Source of the DNA: Deltaproteobacteria bacterium
GTDB taxonomy: Bacteria; Desulfobacterota_D; UBA1144; Nemesobacterales; UBA2774
Assembly: GCA_040223695.1 (NCBI GenBank)
Contig: JAVKFU010000019.1
Location: 62,001 to 126,000, forward strand
Direction: 5' to 3'
DNA: 64,000 bases
The notes beneath the pieces were generated by a model. It was not told where the DNA came from and did not search any database. It worked only from the letters and a program-made list of their open reading frames with translations. A program made the position numbers and the translations under genes. This document shows positions 60,911 through 64,000 of this stretch, piece after piece (position 1 is the first letter of the stretch; every line of letters begins with the position of its first letter).

Positions 60911-62713
60911 TTGAAGAACGAAAAAAAACTGAAAAGAGAGTTTTTACTCAACCTTCTGAAGCCCTATCGTAAATATATCGCATTACTACTCGTGCTGCTT
61001 TTGCTTGCGTCTGCGTTTGACGGAATATCCATAGGTATGCTCGTACCCCTTCTGGCGGGAATACAGCAGGTGCAGAACTACGAGCAGCTTCCCCGGATAC
61101 TGCAACACATAATAGATATATTCTCGGGTTTTACGATTGAAAAACAAATTTTACTCTCCCTCGCTTTTGTAGTTGCCTCAATATTGCTGAAAAACATCTT
61201 CCTGGCCGTCTCTCATTATCTGGGCTACTGGTTAACGGCGAGACTGATCGCAAAATTGAGGTTACAGGTGGTAAATACACTGATGGTCGTTGGAATCGGT
61301 TTTTACAACACCGTCAAGACAGGCGACCTAGTCGACAAGGTAATACACAATACATTTATGGTCGAGGAAATAATAAAACGAACGACCGAAATACTGGATT
61401 ATTTAATCTCCTTTTTAATACTCCTCGTACTGCTGGTCGTTTTCTCATGGAAATTGACGATAGTTACCATTTTGCTGGCCGCCGTCATAGCTTACGCCGT
61501 TTCTCTATACATAAAAAAGTTATCCTTAAGAGGCCGGAAACTCTTACTAAGCGGGAGAAGTTTGACAAGCACCCTGCAGGAGAGCCTTCTCGGAATACAG
61601 GTCATAAAATCATTTACAAAGGAGCGGGAGCAATTCCTCAAGATCGGGGGGGAAATTGAAAATCATGCGGCCAATCATCTTAAAGTGAATTTTTCGAATT
61701 TCATGGTCCATGTAATTACGGAGGCCTTAGGGGTCGTAGCCATAGGAACACTATTTTTAATCGCAATCGAGATCTCTCAGATGGATTACAGACTGGTTTT
61801 AACGCAGCTGCTTCCGTTCATCTACATACTCGCCCGTATTCTGCCTTTGATAAAACAGATCAATCAGGCGAGGGGAGTGATAGTCAGCAGATGGCCCGCA
61901 TTTGAGGCGGTCTACGATCTGACACGGTTAGATAATAAGCCGGTTATTCCCGACGGGGATACGGAATATACAGGTCTGAAAGAAGGTATAGAATTCAGGT
62001 CGGTCAGTTTTTCCTATAATAACGATGAGAAATTAGCCCTGAGGGACGCGGGCTTTTTTATACCGAAAGGAAAAACGACGGCGATCGTCGGAAAATCAGG
62101 CTCGGGCAAATCCACCGTTATTAACCTCCTGTTAAGATTCTACGATCCTCAGGGGGGTAAAATCCTGATTGACGGGGAGCCGCTTGTAGATTACAGGACC
62201 GAATCATACAGGCGGAACATAGGTATCGTAAGTCAGGATACCTTTATTTTCAACGACAGCGTAAGAAATAATATCGCTTTCGGACTTATTGGCGAGGCAA
62301 GTGAAAGTATTATCGTGGAAGCCGCCAGAAGAGCGGGGGCCGATGAATTTATCGCCAAGCTGCCCGATGGCTATGATACGGTATTGGGGGACAGGGGCGT
62401 AAGGCTTTCGGGGGGACAGAGGCAGAGGATATCCATTGCCAGGGCGATATTGAAAAACCCCGAGATACTGATACTCGATGAGGCGACGAGCTCCCTTGAT
62501 TCGAGAACGGAGCAGCTTATTCACAGGGCTATTACGGAACTCAGCCGAAACAGGACCGTAATAATTATTGCGCACAGACTTTCCACGATAAAGAACGCCG
62601 ATCAAATAATCGTGCTCGGAGACGGCAAGGTGTCCGAGATCGGAGAGGAAAAAAATCTTCTGGAACAAAGAGGGGAGTTTTTTAAATTAGCGACAACCGA
62701 GACAGATCGGTAG
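60911..62713 (+). CDS. MsbA-like ABC exporter (half-transporter)
   Basis: A 600-residue fused membrane/ATPase subunit that works as a homodimer. Six helices in the first about 320 residues, then Walker A VGKSGSGKSTVINLLLRFYDP, signature LSGGQRQRISIARA, Walker B EILILDEATSSLDSR and switch IIIAHRLSTIKNA. Most like lipid A/lipid flippases and glycolipid exporters. Start is TTG 60911 with no clear ribosome binding site; 230 bp with no gene separate it from the small membrane protein. The glycosyltransferase gene starts 3 bp after its stop. Confidence 0.9.
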   Translation: MKNEKKLKREFLLNLLKPYRKYIALLLVLLLLASAFDGISIGMLVPLLAGIQQVQNYEQLPRILQHIIDIFSGFTIEKQILLSLAFVVASILLKNIFLAVSHYLGYWLTARLIAKLRLQVVNTLMVVGIGFYNTVKTGDLVDKVIHNTFMVEEIIKRTTEILDYLISFLILLVLLVVFSWKLTIVTILLAAVIAYAVSLYIKKLSLRGRKLLLSGRSLTSTLQESLLGIQVIKSFTKEREQFLKIGGEIENHAANHLKVNFSNFMVHVITEALGVVAIGTLFLIAIEISQMDYRLVLTQLLPFIYILARILPLIKQINQARGVIVSRWPAFEAVYDLTRLDNKPVIPDGDTEYTGLKEGIEFRSVSFSYNNDEKLALRDAGFFIPKGKTTAIVGKSGSGKSTVINLLLRFYDPQGGKILIDGEPLVDYRTESYRRNIGIVSQDTFIFNDSVRNNIAFGLIGEASESIIVEAARRAGADEFIAKLPDGYDTVLGDRGVRLSGGQRQRISIARAILKNPEILILDEATSSLDSRTEQLIHRAITELSRNRTVIIIAHRLSTIKNADQIIVLGDGKVSEIGEEKNLLEQRGEFFKLATTETDR

Positions 62714-62716
62714 TGA

Positions 62717-63805
62717 ATGCCGGATCCGCCCGACCTCGCGATTCCGTGTAAGATTGAATTCCCGGTGCCGACGCAGTTCATCATGAATAACGAGCAACCC
62801 TTCATATCGGTAATAATACCGGTTCACAACGGAAGTAAATATATTGCCGGGTGTATCGATGCGCTCGGGGATTCTTCCTATCAGTCGTTTGAAATTATTG
62901 TTGCGGACGACGCTTCAACTGACGGCACGGCAGAAATCTGCAAACGGGCCGGGGCGAGGGTTATCGAGCTTCCCCGCCGGTCGGGTCCCGCATCAGCACG
63001 CAACCGGGGCGCCGAGGAGGCGGTTGGGGAGATATTGCTCTTCATAGACTCGGATGTCGTCGTCAAAAAAGACACAGTAGAACGGGTGGCTCGAAATTTC
63101 AGGGATAATCCCGGTATATCCGCTCTCTTCGGCTCATATGACGATGAGCCTTCGGCTCCCGATTTCCTGTCTCAGTACCGAAATCTCCTCCATCACTACG
63201 TACATCAGCGTTCGGAAAGATACGCAAAAACCTTCTGGGCGGGGTGCGGCGCCGTAAGGCGTGAGGTTTTTTTGACGCTGGGCGGCTTTGACAATGAGCG
63301 TTTTGAAGAACCCTCGATAGAGGATATAGAATTCGGATACAGATTGTCCGAGAAGGGTTACAAAATTGTTTTGGACAAAGAACTGCAGGTAAAACATTTA
63401 AAGCACTGGGGCTGGTACTCACTGATAAGGACCGACATAATGAACCGCGCTCTGCCGTGGTCAAAACTCATTGTGGAGAGTAAAACGATCCCCGGAGAGC
63501 TGAATCTCCGTATCTCGGACAGAATCAGCACGCTGCTCGTGGGTTTGCTGATTATTTCCGCCCTGATTGTTCTCGCGGGCCTTTTTGGTCTTTACGACTC
63601 ACCCGGTCTGGAAATCATTTCACTTATTTTTATTTTAATCTCCTTCTCCGTTATTATCTTTCTCAATCGGGACCTATACGGGTTTTTCCTTAGAAAAAGA
63701 GGGGTGCAATTTACGCTCCTCGCAGTGCCCATGCACCTTTTCTATTATTTTTACTGCGGTTTGTCGTTCGGGTTCTGCTGGGTAAGAGAAAAACTTTCCT
63801 TTTAA
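62717..63805 (+). CDS. Family 2 glycosyltransferase with C-terminal membrane segments
   Basis: A 362-residue GT-A glycosyltransferase. The nucleotide-sugar region is ISVIIPVHNGSKYIAGC, IVADDASTDGTAEI, and LLFIDSDVVV with the DxD-type motif; further on WAGCGAVRREVFLTLGGFDNERFEEPSIEDIEFGYRL holds the catalytic acid region (EDIEFG). Three membrane helices follow near the C-terminus (LLVGLLIISALIVLAGLFG and two more). It starts just after the ABC exporter gene; ATG 62783 (MNNEQPFISVIIP) is an alternative start. Likely adds a sugar to a membrane lipid on the cytoplasmic face. Confidence 0.9.
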   Translation: MPDPPDLAIPCKIEFPVPTQFIMNNEQPFISVIIPVHNGSKYIAGCIDALGDSSYQSFEIIVADDASTDGTAEICKRAGARVIELPRRSGPASARNRGAEEAVGEILLFIDSDVVVKKDTVERVARNFRDNPGISALFGSYDDEPSAPDFLSQYRNLLHHYVHQRSERYAKTFWAGCGAVRREVFLTLGGFDNERFEEPSIEDIEFGYRLSEKGYKIVLDKELQVKHLKHWGWYSLIRTDIMNRALPWSKLIVESKTIPGELNLRISDRISTLLVGLLIISALIVLAGLFGLYDSPGLEIISLIFILISFSVIIFLNRDLYGFFLRKRGVQFTLLAVPMHLFYYFYCGLSFGFCWVREKLSF

Positions 63806-63843
63806 ATCTTAAGCTCCAAATTATTACTGGTAAGGAAAACCGG

Positions 63844-64000
63844 TTAAGACGAAGTGTATGTGCCCGTGAGTTTTTTTACCTTCTCGACCTCCTCGGGCTT
63901 GTCTAGAATCTCCCCTTTACCCATTTCATAAAGGAAATTGGCATTGTCTCTCGGGGCATGGCTTTTCACATTGGGGTCGAAGAATACTTCTTTCGTATGA
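63844..64000 (-). CDS. C-terminal end of an unidentified protein (continues beyond window)
   Basis: An open frame that enters at the right edge and stops at 63844; the last 52 codons are visible, including KEVFFDPNVKSHAPRDNAN and the end of the chain EKVKKLTGTYTSS. The composition is charged and soluble. No family recognised from this fragment. It is convergent with the glycosyltransferase gene, which ends at 63805. Confidence 0.55.
   Translation of the reverse strand, partial: HTKEVFFDPNVKSHAPRDNANFLYEMGKGEILDKPEEVEKVKKLTGTYTSS

Overview
The window reads as a gene-dense stretch of chromosome from a Gram-negative bacterium. Evidence for an outer membrane is a TonB-dependent BtuB receptor, many lipoprotein signal peptides and an MsbA-like exporter. 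The aroA-cmk-rpsA-...-lapA order is typical of proteobacteria, and the apparent coenzyme F420 chemistry (an NADPH:F420 reductase-like gene and three luciferase-like monooxygenases), an archaeal-type phosphoglycerate mutase and a fused AccA-AccD carboxyltransferase suggest an uncultured deltaproteobacterial- or Dadabacteria-like lineage. That placement is inference only. TTG start codons preceded by good ribosome binding sites are frequent. No rRNA, tRNA, CRISPR array, prophage or transposase was seen.

Layout. 1-2037 (+): end of a zinc/manganese ABC transporter (ATPase cut by the window edge, permease) followed by a nuclease-fold lipoprotein. 2100-5013: small genes (Trm112-like protein, lipoprotein, exported two-repeat protein, rpmB, DUF1232). 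5036-14635 (-): acs, an exported TldD-like protease, a nucleoside phosphorylase-like gene, uppP, uvrA, M42 aminopeptidase. 14843-16247 (+): a beta-CASP/MBL-like protein that has lost its metal motif, and YjbQ. 16290-22645 (-): F420 reductase, alpha/beta hydrolase, and the classic yggU-yggT-proC-yggS-maf run in which yggU carries a one-base frameshift; then a SYLF lipoprotein and a CMD-family protein. 22727-26976: oligopeptide-binding protein, two luciferase-like oxidoreductases and two gene remnants.

27101-34520 (+) is a cobalamin-uptake operon: B12 riboswitch, btuB, a seven-repeat beta-propeller lipoprotein, two BtuF-like binding proteins (one without a signal peptide), btuD and btuC. 34602-45205 holds a small membrane protein, fabH, an AEC transporter, a secreted propeller-like protein, then aroA-cmk-rpsA-sppA-HIT-lapA and lipA. 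An AT-rich island at about 45206-47090 carries a PIN-type DUF4411 protein coupled to an XRE/ImmA protease, a toxin-antitoxin-like pair. 47093-53631: apgM, mazG, and a large propeller lipoprotein gene bracketed by two degenerate copies of the mazG promoter region, one with a mazG pseudogene. 53805-56308: OB-fold exported protein, DUF4149 protein, ErpA-like protein and a third luciferase-like gene.

56487-63805 (+): fused acetyl-CoA carboxyltransferase, then an FAD oxidoreductase with a two-helix membrane tail, a stand-alone small protein made of that same tail domain, an MsbA-like ABC exporter and a membrane-anchored family 2 glycosyltransferase. This last cluster (58456-63805) looks like a cell-envelope lipid or glycan module and, with the propeller-containing B12 operon, is the best candidate for something undescribed.
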